Shown here one piece after another: positions 1 to 12,299 of a stretch of DNA of 64,000 nucleotides; the stretch's first letter is position 1, and the number at the start of each line of letters is the position of its first letter. The stretch is from Helochares maculicollis (lineage: Eukaryota > Arthropoda > Insecta > Coleoptera > Hydrophilidae), in contig JAWQRO010000046.1 in NCBI GenBank assembly GCA_033557835.1, positions 1 through 64,000 of the forward strand. The letters run 5' to 3'. A program made the translations under genes and the position numbers. Below the pieces are notes generated by a model. The model was not told the origin of the DNA and did not search any database. It saw nothing but the letters and a program-made list of their open reading frames with translations.

Positions 1-257
1 TGTATGTATGTATATACATATATAAAAAGTTACAGCGAATGGGCTAAAGAGGATTTAATAACTCCTGTCCCTGGAAATTTTTCTGCATTTTGTGAAAATG
101 TCACTATTTAAAACAAAGATTTTGAACAAATTTGTAGATCTTTTCATCAGAAATACATGGAAGGCAATAGTTAGTGAAACACTTTATAATGATTAATTAT
201 AATATACGTTGTTTGTGAAGAATTGATTTTCTTATAGCAAATAAACTCTTTATTTAG
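1..257. other. intron sequence upstream of the first visible GCN2 exon
   Basis: No exon can be supported here. A GCN2 exon coding for the HisRS-like segment just before V-P-F-A-R would have to end with a partial arginine codon and a GT donor; I see no such reading frame, so the missing exons are probably left of the window. A polypyrimidine-poor acceptor (tatttag) ends the stretch at 257. Confidence 0.5.
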
Positions 258-2082
258 GGTCCCGTTTGCGAGATACATAGCATCTAATGGAATAACCCAT
301 TTGAGACGATTTACCATAGGTAGAGTATACAGAGAAAAAAAGGTTTTCGATTCACAACCCAGGGAGTTAATTGAATGCGCCTTCGATATCGTATCACCAA
401 TGTCAGGTATGCGCTGACAACTAACAAAAAATTCCAAAACATTAATTCAGTATTAAGAAAATTACTTACAGTACAAACAATTTTGTTTGAATAACAAATT
501 TGTTTAAATATCAATTTTGTATGAAAAACAATTTTACATAATTAACAATGTTATATTAACAACAATTTTATTTAAAGCAAATTTTTTGAATGATGCTGAA
601 ATCCTCTACATATTAAATGAAGTGATCCATAAATTCCCATCTTTAAAACACAAGGACTTCACGATTCACCTAAACCACACCCTGCTTCTCAAGGCCATTT
701 TGATGCACTGCGGCGTCAAAGACAAATATGAAAGTATTTGTAACGTCTTAGCAGACGCTAAAGGTGCCAAACTTTCCAAACTTCAAATCAAAACAAGACT
801 CGCCACGCTCGGCCTCTCGGAGAAAACTATTTCGAACCTAGATACCATTCTGGAAGAGCAAGGATCCATTTCCTCGATAAGCAGCAACTTGCAGATGATC
901 ACCAAAAAGAAAAATTCGGAAGCTGCTCAGTTGGCTAAGCAAGGTTTAGAGGAATTGGAAAAAATAGTGCACTGGGCGAATGTCCTTGGAGTTAAACTAC
1001 CGATCGTCTTATCCCTAGGCTTAGTTCACAGTAACATCCTGCAGTACTCAGGGATGACCTGCTGCTTGATTTGCCAGCAATTTAAGAAAAAAACCAGGCA
1101 TGGGCTTGAAGTTCTGGCTGCAGGAGGCCGCTATGACTCAATGGTAGCTAACTATCGAAATCTGTTCGAAAAAAGTATGTCGTTGAAGAAAGGCCTGCGG
1201 CAGCACGCAGTTGGAATATCAATTTCCTTAGATAAGCTCGTGCAAACGCTTGAAAAAGACAATTTCATTAACTTAGCCCCCATAGACGTTGGCATTTGCA
1301 CCCTAGGCTCCCAAATGCTCCTCAAAGAAAAGGCTAGGATTTTGGTAGAATTGTGGAGGCACGACATTAAGTGTAGCGTAATAGATGCAAATGTTTTGCA
1401 TGACATAGATGATATTTGCCTTGAGCTGAATTGTCATATGGTTCTAGTGAAAGAGAGTGACGATGGGAATTTGATTTTCCGGCATCGAGAGAAAGGCAGG
1501 TTGCACGATAAAAAAGTCAGCATCAGCGAATTGACCGAGCATGTACAACGAATTCTGAGGAACAATCAAGACAACAGCGAGTCATCGTCTCTCAGCAATA
1601 GTCTTTTAAGATCCGATAGTAAGGCTTCCACATCTGACCGGGAACATGACGGCATTTGCAACTTAAATGTAATTTTCGAAGTAACGGAAAAGTATCCATC
1701 TAACCTCAAAAGGCGCTACGAGCACCAGATTCGGGTGCAAATGGAATCTGCCGTGAAGAAACTGCTAGGAGATGTTACCGTGATCGCTTTGAATTTGGAC
1801 ACACACGTAATAAAGAGTTTGGTATGCTACCTGGAGTTCGAAACTGATCTTTATGAGAAGTCTGTTGAAAGCATAATTGAAAAGTAAGTCAACAGTTGCA
1901 TTAATATAGTGACATAGTATGTTGCAATTCTTCTGTAACAAATCGATTTTTTTAGACACATGAGGCATAAAAAGTACCTAAGGGAGATTTGCGACATAAT
2001 TTATGAGCAGAGGCATAAATCGAATCCGCCAATTGTAGCATTGTTTAGTTTAAGCGATAATTTCTTTCGATTTATTTTATAA
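258..2082 (+). CDS. Gcn2: eIF2-alpha kinase GCN2 (EIF2AK4), C-terminal exons, 5' partial
   Basis: GCN2 phosphorylates eIF2-alpha when uncharged tRNA binds its histidyl-tRNA-synthetase-like domain; it acts in the cytosol in amino-acid starvation. Seen: three exons, 258-406, 578-1883 and 1956-2082, joined by GT-AG introns whose phases fit (G+CA restores an Ala codon; AA+A restores a Lys codon). Exon 1 encodes VPFARYIASNGITHLRRFTI and a VYREKKVF block, the HisRS motif-2-like region; exon 2 has LAAGGRYDSM, the HisRS motif-3-like part, then the anticodon-binding-like region and the C-terminal dimer/ribosome-binding part; the last exon ends LFSLSDNFFRFIL then TAA, the usual GCN2 tail. The apparent ATG at 517 lies in the intron and is not a start. 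The kinase and RWD domains are left of the window. The frame is open and looks functional. Confidence 0.93.
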
Positions 2083-2144
2083 TGTATATTTTAAAAATCG
2101 TTTATTTATTGTTGTATATAAGATGTATGTATATTTTATTGACG

Positions 2145-2150
2145 AATAAA
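2145..2150 (+). terminator. poly(A) signal of GCN2
   Basis: AATAAA lies 63 bases after the GCN2 stop codon, followed within 15-30 bases by T/GT-rich sequence (ttttttgtgatc). This is the expected spacing for cleavage and polyadenylation. Confidence 0.6.
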
Positions 2151-2909
2151 ATGTATTTTCCTATGATTTTTTGTGATCTTCCCAACCTATACTATCATTT
2201 TGAAGTTTTGGTACATTTTGTTTCTCTTGTGCGTTTCATAGATGAAAATGGTAGGAACTGTATGACTGAGTTATCAATCAAATATGTGATTCTTATTATA
2301 TTGAATTTAATTAGAATTTCCAGACAAACAACTTCCACAGCTGCAATTACTTGATGTTATCAACAATAAAAATTAAAAGTATATTTACTATATTGGCTGA
2401 GTTCTTCAAGAATAAAATAACATTTTAAAATCAAAAACTCTACTATATATAAGTGCAAAATAAGCAACAGGGCTGTTACATCGTTTTAATAGAATTTTCA
2501 AAACAAATGATTCACAAGGCTATATTTTGAATTCTAAAAGAGCAAAGAGGAAAGAATTCTAATACATGATGACCAATTTTGGGAAAGATCTTCCAGCTGC
2601 AAAGAAGTATATAATTTGAACATAATCAACATTAATCATGGTTATCAACAAATTAGTAAGCAGACTGGTAGAACAAATGTATGTATAAAAATTGCATCTA
2701 GACTTTAAAATAATCACGTTTATTCCTGTGGTGTAAAATGCATATTTACAAGGTTCAAAATTGTTGCCTGAGTATTAGCAATAATCATCGAATCGCTAAG
2801 GCTTGACACATTTTCTGGCAAAAATGAAACTGACATTCCAAATCAACTCTTAAGTTCAGCCTACATTTTAATAATTCTAGTTCAAACAAGAAACACCATT
2901 AATATAAAT
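2151..2909. other. AT-rich intergenic, no gene seen
   Basis: Only short open frames with no protein-like composition. One small frame (2082-2354) overlaps the GCN2 3' end and shows no recognisable domain. Confidence 0.6.
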
Positions 2910-3523
2910 TTCAAAAAAATCTGGAGTGTCTCCACTCAACATTCCTGTATAAATATATGTATGACAAATTTACCTGTGATTAATAATAATTACACTACAA
3001 ACACTTACATGCGCTTCAAAACTAAAAGCAAAATTTAAATATTTATTATTAACATTATCTTCAATGTCTATATTCAACCCATTAATATATTCATAAGGAA
3101 TATTCAATTCTTTTTCAGTACATATATATTATCGGAATATTTTTAATATTTCTTTATGTAATGTACCATACTCTTAACTAATCTGTAATATGGAATAGTT
3201 GTAATTACCCTTTGCGAAGCCTTGAATTTTAAAATGTGAATTCATAACTAAAGGAAGGGTTCAATTTTGGAACATAAATTCATAATTAAAAAATGAAATT
3301 TATAAAGTCCCACGGTTTTCAAATTTACACGGAACTATTTGTTATTGCTATATTTTCCATGTTTAGCATTTTTGTAAAATTTTTCATTCCAAAGCCTAAA
3401 ATTTGAATTTTTATAATGATAAAAATAGCACTTCCGGTGCTTTGTAAAAATATGTTTTTGTTTTGCAATAGTTGCTCTTCGTAACAGACACCCCTACTTT
3501 TTTTCTACTTTAAATATCAGTAA
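2910..3523 (-). repeat. dispersed repeat family 1, copy A (internally deleted)
   Basis: Matches, as a reverse complement, the copy at 26849-28300. Shared blocks include the edge AGTGTCTCCACTCAACATTC, the stretch around gtgaattcataactaaagga (3235-3260), and the far edge with gctcttcgtaacagacaccc followed by tactttaaatatcagtaa. Relative to the 26.8 kb copy, about 800 bases are missing between the block ending near 3435 and the block starting near 3440. No coding capacity is seen, so it is a non-autonomous element or a high-copy repeat of unknown class. Strand is given relative to the 26.8 kb copy. Confidence 0.75.
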
Positions 3524-5547
3524 GTATAGTATACGGGAATGAAAAAAGTCAAACACATACGTTTTAATATTATACAATGATACTCTGGTGCAAACCTAAA
3601 GAATTAAGAATCGTAAAAATTAGCGTATCCAACAAGAATAGTCTAGACTATATCATAGGCGCTGCCTCACTTAGTCTCTTCATTCAACATTCCCATATAT
3701 ATTGCATATATGTATAGCACAAATGTTCCACCGGATATATGTAATTACATAATGAAAACAAATGTATGATTCAGAAATTAAATTGAAATTTTATAATTCC
3801 ATGTGTTTCATATTCCTGAATACTTTTTAAACGAGTTTATTCCTTAACGCATCTTCACTCGATACTAGTAACGGAAGCTTAGTTGGTCCTCAATTGATAT
3901 TCACTTTCCGAGGTTTTTACACTTAATATATTTATTTATATACAATATTTAGTTTTGGGTTATGTCTATTTACATTCATCAAACTGTCACTAATTCCGTT
4001 ATCTAAGACTCTTCGTTTTAATATGTTCGCTTAAACTGTTCATTTCGGTAAGCTGTACTACAAAATGTCCTGATAAGAGAGTAACGTCTGTCGTATAGAT
4101 GTCTAGACACCCAGAGAGGACGTCTGCAATAATCTAGAACAGACTAGGCCCAAATAGGCGATTCTCGAATACTGGAAAACCGAAAATATTAAGCTTGACC
4201 TTCCCTTCACCTTCCATTAAGTGAAGCATATCTTATTCTAATTGCACTCTTACTATGTGAACTTTTTACAACTCATATAAAATAGTAAAATGATTATCAA
4301 TAAGTTTTGCCACCCTTAAAGTAATTGCATGTCCTAAGAGGCCATATAATCCCGCATAAGCTTCGCTTACTCATGATATAGATACTCTTATAGTTATAAT
4401 TGCAAACACAATAAAACGTGAATGAACAACAGTTTGCTGTTTTGCGCATTCAACTTTTAATGCATTTCTAATCTGCGAGCGAATATCTAGTAAGATAGGC
4501 TTACTAGATCCTTTATATATACTGAAATTCTTACTTTATAAAATATTTTAAATTCTTTGAAATACAGCTATCAAACTTCGTGAGTAGAATCTTGCTTTAA
4601 CATAAGCAGTTAAAGTGCCCCTCCTTGTGTTTTTCATTTGTCATGTCACGGTTTACTAAAAATAAATAATCTTCATAAAATTATTTTCGTAATTATAAAT
4701 TCTAGACTTAAGTATGACTAAAAATAATTAGTTTTGACTGCACTGAGTGTAACTTAATTTCTGGCGAATATGCACAATTAAGTAAATCTCCTAAAAAATC
4801 CATCAAGATCAAAATACACTTTTCTCTGCCGTTCTAATTTCATGCTCGGCAAGCACATTGGTTGCTTTTAATAACCCACAGACACTATATAGTACAAGCT
4901 CGTATAAAGGCCTAGAATAACATAATTATTCCACGAAACTATGGAAAATTAAAATTTCTAGATAGATACAAAATGATAAAAACTTGAACTAACCAAAACA
5001 TCATTCTAGAAGTATAGTTTGAAAATAAAAGTCCACTCGGCTAAACGCATGACAGTTAAAAACTGTCAGGATTTAAGTAGTATACTGTAGAGATAGTGTT
5101 AGACTTCAAGAGTTACAAGAACTTTGGAACATATAAATACATTTGTGTACATAGCCAAAAATTAAATACGGCCAATAGATTTAGGACATTTTCGTCGATT
5201 AGTGGATTCCTTAATATTTTTTGTAGGTTGTTTGGTCTTGTAGCTATTTTTCTACCGTTCCTATACAATCTCTTTTAATAATTTTAAGTTAATTATTGGT
5301 CTTTTATGGTAATAGTACCAGGGTTTTCTTTTTTGAATTGCCGAGATTTTTATATATTTTTTATAGCCAATGGAATATCTTGAAAATATTGGAAGTTGAG
5401 GTTTCACCATTGATCTTTACGAATCAAAAGAATAAAAAATCTGTTTTTTGGTGCTAGGGTCAATCCCATTTACCGCGAATATAGTTAAAGATTCCTATTT
5501 TGTATTCCCATTTTGTATGTTAGTGTGAAACATAGAAGGCAGTGATA
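3524..5547. repeat. AT-rich intergenic with dispersed repeat family 2 pieces
   Basis: No gene. The stretch holds CTTCATTCAACATTCCCATA near 3679, acgcatcttcactcgatact near 3847, and the exact 15-mer AAGCTTCGCTTACTC at 4358-4372, which recurs at 45144 and 48570. These pieces mark it as a copy of the family also found at about 44.9-50.1 kb. A small open frame at 5096-5278 has no recognisable features. Confidence 0.5.
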
Positions 5548-6701
5548 CCAGGTGCGCAAGTTTAAAATGTCGTTTTTCATGAAAAATGCGCTATTATTTA
5601 AGAACAACGGTAAAATATTTTTATTCCAAGTATTGGCCCTCGCTTTTTACACATTTTATCCATCTCTCTGGCAATTTATGGATACCATTCCAAAAGAAAG
5701 CTTTAAATTTCATTGATAATCCAATCATCGAGCCATTTTTGTACATCCTCAAAAGTCTTGAAGTGTTGTTCAGCCAGTGCGTGTCCCATCGATGAGAAGA
5801 GGTGATAATCAGAAGGCACCAGGTCTGCCAAATACGGCGGGTGGCGTAGGAGTTCCCAACCAAGCGCAGAAATCGTTTCTTTGACCACTTTGGCCGAATG
5901 TACAGGAGCGTTGTAATGCTGTAGAATGACTGCCGTGTCTTCGAGCCCATTCTGGGCGTTTTTCGATCAATGCATGATCGTTTGAAAAGCTCGTAGTACA
6001 CTACTTCCTTCTGATCCCACCAGACACACAGCATTGCCTTCAAAACGATTTGGTTTTGTACTCGATGTTGATGGTTGTCCTGGTGTTACCCACGATTTCT
6101 TACGTTTGGGATTCTCAAAATATATCCATTTTTCATCGCAAGTTACAACCCGATGCAAAAAACCTTTCCTTTTGTTGTGTAAACGCACCCTTTCGCACAC
6201 AGTTTTTCGTTTTTCCATCTGTCATTCGTTCAGTTTGTGTGTAACCCATTTTACAACCTTTAAATCTTTCCCACGGCTCTCAGGCGATTGGAAATAGCTT
6301 GCCGAGTGAGATCCAACTGCTCCGCCATCATTTGTTGTGTTTGTGTATCGTCTTCGACCAATAATGCTTGTAATTCGTCGTCTTCAAACTTTTTTGGTTG
6401 ACTTTCATGTTCTTTGTCAATAACATTCAAATCGCCACTTTCAAAACGTAAAACCAGCGTTCACAAGTCTTGATAGTTGGAGCAAGATCGCCGTAAGTCT
6501 CTACAAAAATTCGATGACTTCCCAATGCCTTTTTCTTTTGATTGAACAAGAAAATCATTACATGCCGCAAATGCTCTTCACTTGGCTCAAAATTCGACAT
6601 GAAAAAGAAGTATGCTACTAACTCATAAACGACAATTTGGCTTCCAAAGGATATTTCAATTGATTTCATGCGCCATCTCTTGACAACAAAACTACACCTG
6701 G
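5548..6701 (-). mobile_element. mariner element, TIRs and TA target duplication
   Basis: A 1154-bp element whose right end reads CCAGGTGCGCAAGTTTAAAA from 5548 and whose left end, read on the minus strand from 6701, begins CCAGGTGTAG. Both ends are next to TA (5546-5547 and 6702-6703), the target used by mariner. It carries a frameshifted mariner transposase. The ends have diverged from each other, so this is an old insertion that cannot move itself. Confidence 0.85.
5621..6600 (-). pseudogene. mariner transposase, frameshifted
   Basis: Read on the minus strand from the ATG at 6600 (MSNFEPSEEHLRHVMIFLF) to the stop at 5621. In order: an N-terminal helix-turn-helix part (residues about 1-45), ETYGDLAPTIKTCERWF, a second helix-turn-helix region with QQMMAEQLDLTRQAISNRL, then the DDD catalytic core with VVTCDEKWIYFENPKRKKSW, the CVWWDQKEVVYYEL block, and HPPYLADLVPSDYHLF. 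All three catalytic aspartates can still be found, but the frame changes at least near 6425, 6220, 6045-5970 and 5890, so no full protein can be made. The C-terminus KCVKSEGQYLE ends at the normal place. The WVTPGQPSTS-type motif is typical of mariner proper (DD34D), including the SETMAR-like group. Confidence 0.88.
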
Positions 6702-7383
6702 TATATGTAATCGAAAGAGCTTGGCCCATGCAGTCCTTCATGAAAGAGATACACACACAGGACTAGATTACGGATAAATACAATGTCGTGGAGTGTTATG
6801 GTACCTATATCTATAGCGTTAATTTACAATTTTTAAAAAATTTGATGATAGTGTCAAATATTTCTTTGTTGTTAGTTACTAGCAGTGTTATCATGTTGCT
6901 TGGTAGCGGAGTGTTAACTTATTAGATATTCCAAGAATTGGTCCGTTTGCTGTACATAAATTCTACAACCAAAAGATATGTGATTCAGGTTTGCAACCGA
7001 ATAGCCATATTCAGAGGCTAACATTTTATCTTGATCAAATGCGCTGGATAACAGGTGTGCCCAAATTTAAGCCTAGTAATACTGGTATAGTAACATCTTG
7101 AAACGGAATAAGTGTTCTGCTATTAATTGGATATTATCGATGGCTATATTAAGGTATATTGAGTATTACGCTCCGTGTATTCATTTTTCCACATTGAGTT
7201 CCATTGATTGCCTAGCAAGACTATATATTTTGGCGTCTGATTTTAAATACAATTCCGAATATTCTATAGCATCACTAATACTCTCCTTTGCCATTTTATC
7301 CACCGTTTAATTTTCCACTAAGTCGCAGTAAGTTTTGTTCCATTAAAATGCCACAATATTTTTTTTCTTCGGGCTTCTAAGCA
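6702..7383 (-). mobile_element. possible 3' remainder of a LINE
   Basis: Directly downstream (minus strand) of the RNase H remnant. Broken frames read words such as QSMELNV near 7190 and a Cys-poor segment with QQTDQFLEYLIS near 6935, which resemble the region after RNase H in LINEs. The similarity is weak and no end can be fixed. Confidence 0.3.
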
Positions 7384-7707
7384 TTACTGGTAAGTATCCA
7401 AAGTTTCTGTATTTGATTTGGAGATATTAGTTGAGCTGTTGCTAGACAACATGCTCATTGAATCAGAAGGAATTATGATTTTTAATTCTCCAATTATCAT
7501 GCCAAATATAATATTGTCCTTTATGGCAGTGCCTTCCACTATGAATATGGAACAGTCTTTAATAAGTATGAATGTTCTCTGTATATTTAACTTTGGTACG
7601 TGGAAGGCGCACCCGCAACCATCGTTCGCTTTTGATCCATCTGTGTATATTAACAAATCGGTGTTTAAATTGTGTACGATTGATAAGTGTAATTTTTTAT
7701 TATACAC
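7384..7707 (-). pseudogene. LINE-derived RNase H domain fragment
   Basis: The minus-strand frame contains LLIYTDGSKANDGCGCAFHV, then FILIKDCSIFIVEGTAI and IIIPSDSMSMLSS. These are the three blocks around the catalytic Asp-Glu-Asp of the RNase H domain found after the reverse transcriptase in I/Jockey-type non-LTR retrotransposons. About 107 residues remain; the reverse transcriptase expected upstream (higher coordinates) is not visible, so this is a truncated or decayed copy. Assignment to a clade cannot be made from this piece. Confidence 0.72.
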
Positions 7708-8277
7708 TGGATGATCTTTAAAAGGAGAGAATGTGATTAGAGGTGCATAAAAAAGTCTAAATAATTAAAGTTAAAATTAATTTGGCGTGGCTTTATTGGA
7801 TAATTCAAATATCGGGTTTATGTGAATAAAACTCAACTTTTGGGTTTTAAACTATTTAACATTATTACGCTAGCAATTATTGTAACTCTGCTTACATGAA
7901 TTATAGACTGTAAATTAATTTTTTCGTGTTCTAGTTGACTGATATACTCCGGTAACATTACTGCCAAATATTTTCTTTGTGTTTAGAGGTCATTCTAGGG
8001 GCTTTATACATTATTGAACGATTTTCCTCGAATAGTATTTAGAATGTTTTCCCTGAATTTTTGGTTTTAAGTGACTTACTGACTATCCTACCATAATATA
8101 AAACTAATAAAATTGCGAACACTCAATATGAGCATTTGTGTATCCACGGATTTAAATTACCAAAGTCAATTAAACATTATAAGAATGATGTTTTTAGTAT
8201 TAGTTATTAATTGAGGGCTGGTTTTTGTTGATTTATAATAACGATATAAAGGAAATTAATTGATGATTAGGAGTAGG
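7708..8277. other. AT-rich intergenic, no gene seen
   Basis: No frame of note and no recognised repeat besides general AT-richness. Confidence 0.5.
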
Positions 8278-10948
8278 CAGGGTAATCACGAACGCTGGGT
8301 AATCGGGAACGTACCAATTTCACAGTGTTAGAAAGACATTGCAAATTTCGACTCTTCGCAATCTTAGAAATCACGGCATTACTAGCGCCAGGCGGACAGT
8401 AAAGCGCTACAGACATACATAACGTTCAAGAAATGAAACTCAGTGGAACTTATCAATTATTTGTAGTACCTATACAGCATTTATAGGTATAGATAGTTAG
8501 TAGTTTAAGATTTTATTACGAGTATCAGATGCGGCCAAGCTAAACATAAATTAAAGTTATAAATTATTTTTTGCTGTTTTACTTTGAAGGGTATTGGCAA
8601 ACGAAATGAGAGAGTAAATCTCGAACGTTCGTTATAGCTCCAGATTGTATAAATAATATTTTCTCCCAATTGTTTACTTAGTGCTGTTTTATAACAGTTA
8701 TGTGTTGTACTTTATTTAGATGCCTCGAAACAATCACTATGAAACGATATCATATAATGTGAAAGATCTACTACGAGCTAATGCAAATGTTAACAGCAAA
8801 AACGTTTAGGCAAAGCGTATACTTTATATTCGGTGCCTGAAACCATTATATTTGAGCATATGAAAAAGGCGTTCATAAAAATAACCTAGATGTGGTAGAA
8901 AATCCGTTGTCTCAGATCTTCAAGAATGGGAACTAGAAAACCCCATTGTAAATTGCAGTAAACTGTTTGACGGACTAACCATAAATATGATTCGTAAAAT
9001 TGCAGTTAGATGCACAGGGCAGAATAAATATCCGCATTTTTTAACCGAATAAATAAAATGGCAAAAAAATTTCGGTATAAGGTTTTTATGAAGAGGTACC
9101 CTCGAGTTATTCGTTTGATGCCCCTAAAGTACAATTGTTTTATAATAATTTTATAACACTACAAACTAAACATAGCTTTCAACGAGATAAAATAGTCAAT
9201 GTGAATGAAACTGACATCACAAATGTGCAAAGGAATGCCAAAATGCTGACCCCAAAAGACCAAAAACAAATAGGGCATGCGACAAGTGGTAAAAGGGATG
9301 TACGACAGCAGTAGTTTGAGCTTTTGGTGCAACTGAACAATACCTTCATGTTTTATTTTTAAAAGAAAACGTATGAATGTTAAGTTGCTAAAAGGAAGTG
9401 AAGCAAATATGATTGCTGCTGTGTCAGTTTTGGGATGGATCAATGAAAGGCCATTTGTTGAATGGCTCCACCACTTCATTTCACACAAACTTACTAAGGA
9501 CAATCATGATAGCCACACCAGCCTTAATGTCTACTAGTGATATCGTGATGAAGGAATCATTTTATTGATTATGCCCTCATTGACTGCAGCCTTTAGACTT
9601 AACATTTCAGGGACCCATTAAGACCAATATTAAATTTTTTCTGGGTAACAATTCAATCCTTTGACAAAATCATTTCGGAAAAACATATAATTATAAAACG
9701 AACTCAACGTAAAGCTAAAAAGTAGGGAGTTGTAGGGTGGATTAAGCCTCAAAAATTGTAGACCGATTCAAAGACGAACTTATTTTGTAATGATTTATGC
9801 TTAATTTTTTAATATTGATTTGATTTGGCTTTGATTGAGTGCCAATATTACATGGCGGAGCATCCTGGAAGGGCCATTGTACAATATGAAGTCACCAGAG
9901 CTTTCAATCCATGAAAGTCTCCAAAAAACTGCAACTTGTTTTAGAGCTGCCAGAATCTATCTGTTGCATCCAATCGATTTCGGAGACGATGAATTTCAAA
10001 CACCCATAGCCCAAAAGTACTGACATGCAAGCATTAACAATCCAGTCTATTGCTCAAGGTCCTATAACTCTTTCCCTGAACAAAATTTTATACTACAGGA
10101 TCTACAAGTTGCCGAGGCATAAACTCTTATATCTCCTCTTGAAGCACCAGCGTTTGTACCAGCTAATGACATACAAGCCACTGTACCTGCTCTTGAAGCA
10201 AAAACTTATGAAAAACAAGTGCCTATTGCTATATCTGATATTTTAAATTTACCTATTATTGCTTATAATACTACTAAGCGCAAAATTAAAAATATATGTA
10301 TTCATTTTAACTAGGACACCTATCAAAGATGAGTTTGAAGCAAAGTATACTAACGATATTGCAAAAAAAATTGACAAAAAGAGGTAATAAGTAATAAAAA
10401 AGCTGTGATAAAATTTAAAAATATTTAAGATTTTTGTTCTGACAATGACAACGCGAAGAAAAAAAAAGAAACAAAGAACGGAAAAAAAAAGCTATAGATT
10501 AATATTGCATTTTTTGTAATGAAAAATACGGAAACAGCCCAGTTGGTCACGACTGGATCGAGTGTTATGTTTGTAACAACTGGATATATGAAAAATGTGC
10601 AGATGGGCAATCGTGTTCCTTTCGCTACCGTTATGATCTTTGCCGCACAAGCTGATCCCAAATTTAAGTTATATTGTGACTAATCTGTCTAATTTTTCGG
10701 CTAGTCTGGATCAACGCCGAACGATCGCAATTGCCCCACTGGGTGTCCGTGATTGCCCGACCAATGTCGGGTATACATGAGCAATAAAGGTTATGTTTTT
10801 GTATAAAAAGTTGATTATATAAAGATAAGTTTATAAAGTTGGTTATATTAATCTAACGTGTAATAATGGACCTTTTAGAAGTACTTATCTTATATCTCGT
10901 ATCTTTGGATTTATTTCAAAAGTCCCTTAAGTATTCCTAATTACCCCG
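8278..10948 (+). mobile_element. pogo/Tigger-type element with degraded terminal repeats
   Basis: About 2.67 kb. The left end reads CAGGGTAATCACGAAC from 8278; the right end read on the minus strand is CGGGGTAATTAGGAAT from 10948, so the two ends share a GGGTAAT core and a GAA. A second similar motif occurs just inside each end (gggtaatcgggaac near 8300; tgtccgtgattgcccgac near 10743, inverted), a subterminal repeat. A broken pogo transposase lies between. The ends were chosen by eye and may be off by a few bases. Confidence 0.65.
8720..10690 (+). pseudogene. pogo/Tigger transposase with PHD-like C-terminus, broken
   Basis: The start is MPRNNHYETI at 8720, as in Tigger-like proteins. Later frames contain KVQLFYNNFITLQTKH and IVNVNETDITNVQRNAKMLT (9187-9247), the first catalytic block, where the usual Asp of the DET triplet is Asn (codon 9204-9206). 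The second block is DNHDSHTSLNV near 9500, followed by CPHSLQPLDLTFQGPIKTN. After it come FRAARIYLLHPIDFGDDEF (about 9940-10000), a Pro/Ala-rich linker, a Lys-rich stretch, and a Cys-rich end with CIFCNEKY, DWIECYVCNNWIYEKC and YDLC (10508-10645), a C2-C2-type zinc finger like the PHD finger in insect pogo proteins. Stops and frameshifts interrupt it at many points. It is dead. Confidence 0.8.
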
Positions 10949-12299
10949 CCTTCCCCTATATGATGAAGTGCGAAATAAAAATCGTTGAAACTACCTGTAA
11001 TGTTCTCTTAAATAAAATAAATACCGATTATATCACAGGTAAATGACAATACCCTTGGTAAAATTGGCTCATGCCCCGTATATACTAAAGCCAACTCTTG
11101 TTAAGAACTCATCTTGGAAGCGGTTGTTGCTAAACAGAGGTAATCGTTCAAAATGTAGTTTTCTGTGAAAGTGTTTTCTTTTGACAAGTCGATTGGGGAC
11201 AATCTATGGTGGTCGAAGGTTACTTTTGTTTAATTAATGGTCAATGAAAAGGCATTTCGATTTAATCACTATATAGTAGACTAAAAACTATAAAATAATT
11301 AAGGTTAATCCAAGAAAATTGGCTTTTGGACTTTTTATTGCGTCACATGCAATTTTTCAACAAAAAATTGCGTATGGGAGTGAATATATCAAGTTTTTTT
11401 GTTTACTTGGTTCTTTAATGCAGCTTTTTGAATTGTCACTAACTGTTGTTAAGACGTTTGTAATGAAGTTTTGCTGAAACACGTAGCGCATTTCAGTAAA
11501 ACTTTCGCTTTTGGTATATTTCGTGCAGCTAATAGATATACCGTTGGAGTTGGCCTACATCAATCCAGATTATTTTACTCATTAATCACTAATAGATTAT
11601 TTATCTATTTAAAAATATTGTAACGTGGATGGCCATCGCCTCTAAGAACAGATTGTAGCCTTTAGTTTTTACGGATGTAACCCTAATAAATCCTGTAAAG
11701 TAACGACAAGGAAATAGCATTTGCTGTCGTTAAATATAATTACTGCCGATGCGTTAAGCAATTAAAGATACAACGTACTCCAACATCAGTCTCTTCGTGG
11801 GAACAATACAAACGGTCGTTTGAATCGCAACTGTCACCAACGGTTACACTAGGCAAAGCAGGAAAATCCATACAAGATAGATCCAAGGAAGATATGAAGG
11901 AGAGTTCAGTTAAGCTCTCTGGCAACGAAGTCAGTAAAGTATTAACAGAACTGAAGTAAGCCATAGATATGAAATTGTACATATAATGTAAATAGTTAAT
12001 TATAAAACTAAATAAGTAAGCAGCATTAATGTGGTAGGTTAAATAAAGAACGCCTGGAAATCGAAACAATATATAAAAAATTCTCAAAGCAAAAGCGGAA
12101 TAAATGGGGGAGTTAAGGGGGGGGGCGATATATCTATATTTATATAAAGAAGGAAGGCAAGATTTTCTAGGAATATTTTCACATGAATTTGTAAGGGAAG
12201 CAAAAGACATCTGAGAGCGTTCGTAGTTCTAAGGTGGCTGGTTAAGCTCGAAATCGGCATAAGCGCTGTGCAGCGAGTGTAGCGCCATCTTGCAGCAGC
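10949..12299. other. intergenic, no supported gene
   Basis: Minus-strand frames at 11740-12210 and 12084-12338 have no domain and low-complexity composition. A TGTAACGTGG at 11619 and an AATAAA near 12042 suggested a solo LTR, but no matching end or target duplication was found. Confidence 0.4.

Noticed and set aside
517..579. ATG at 517 as a GCN2 start
   Set aside because: It lies in an intron; the acceptor at 577 and the preceding exon 258-406 join in phase, and conserved HisRS-like sequence precedes it.
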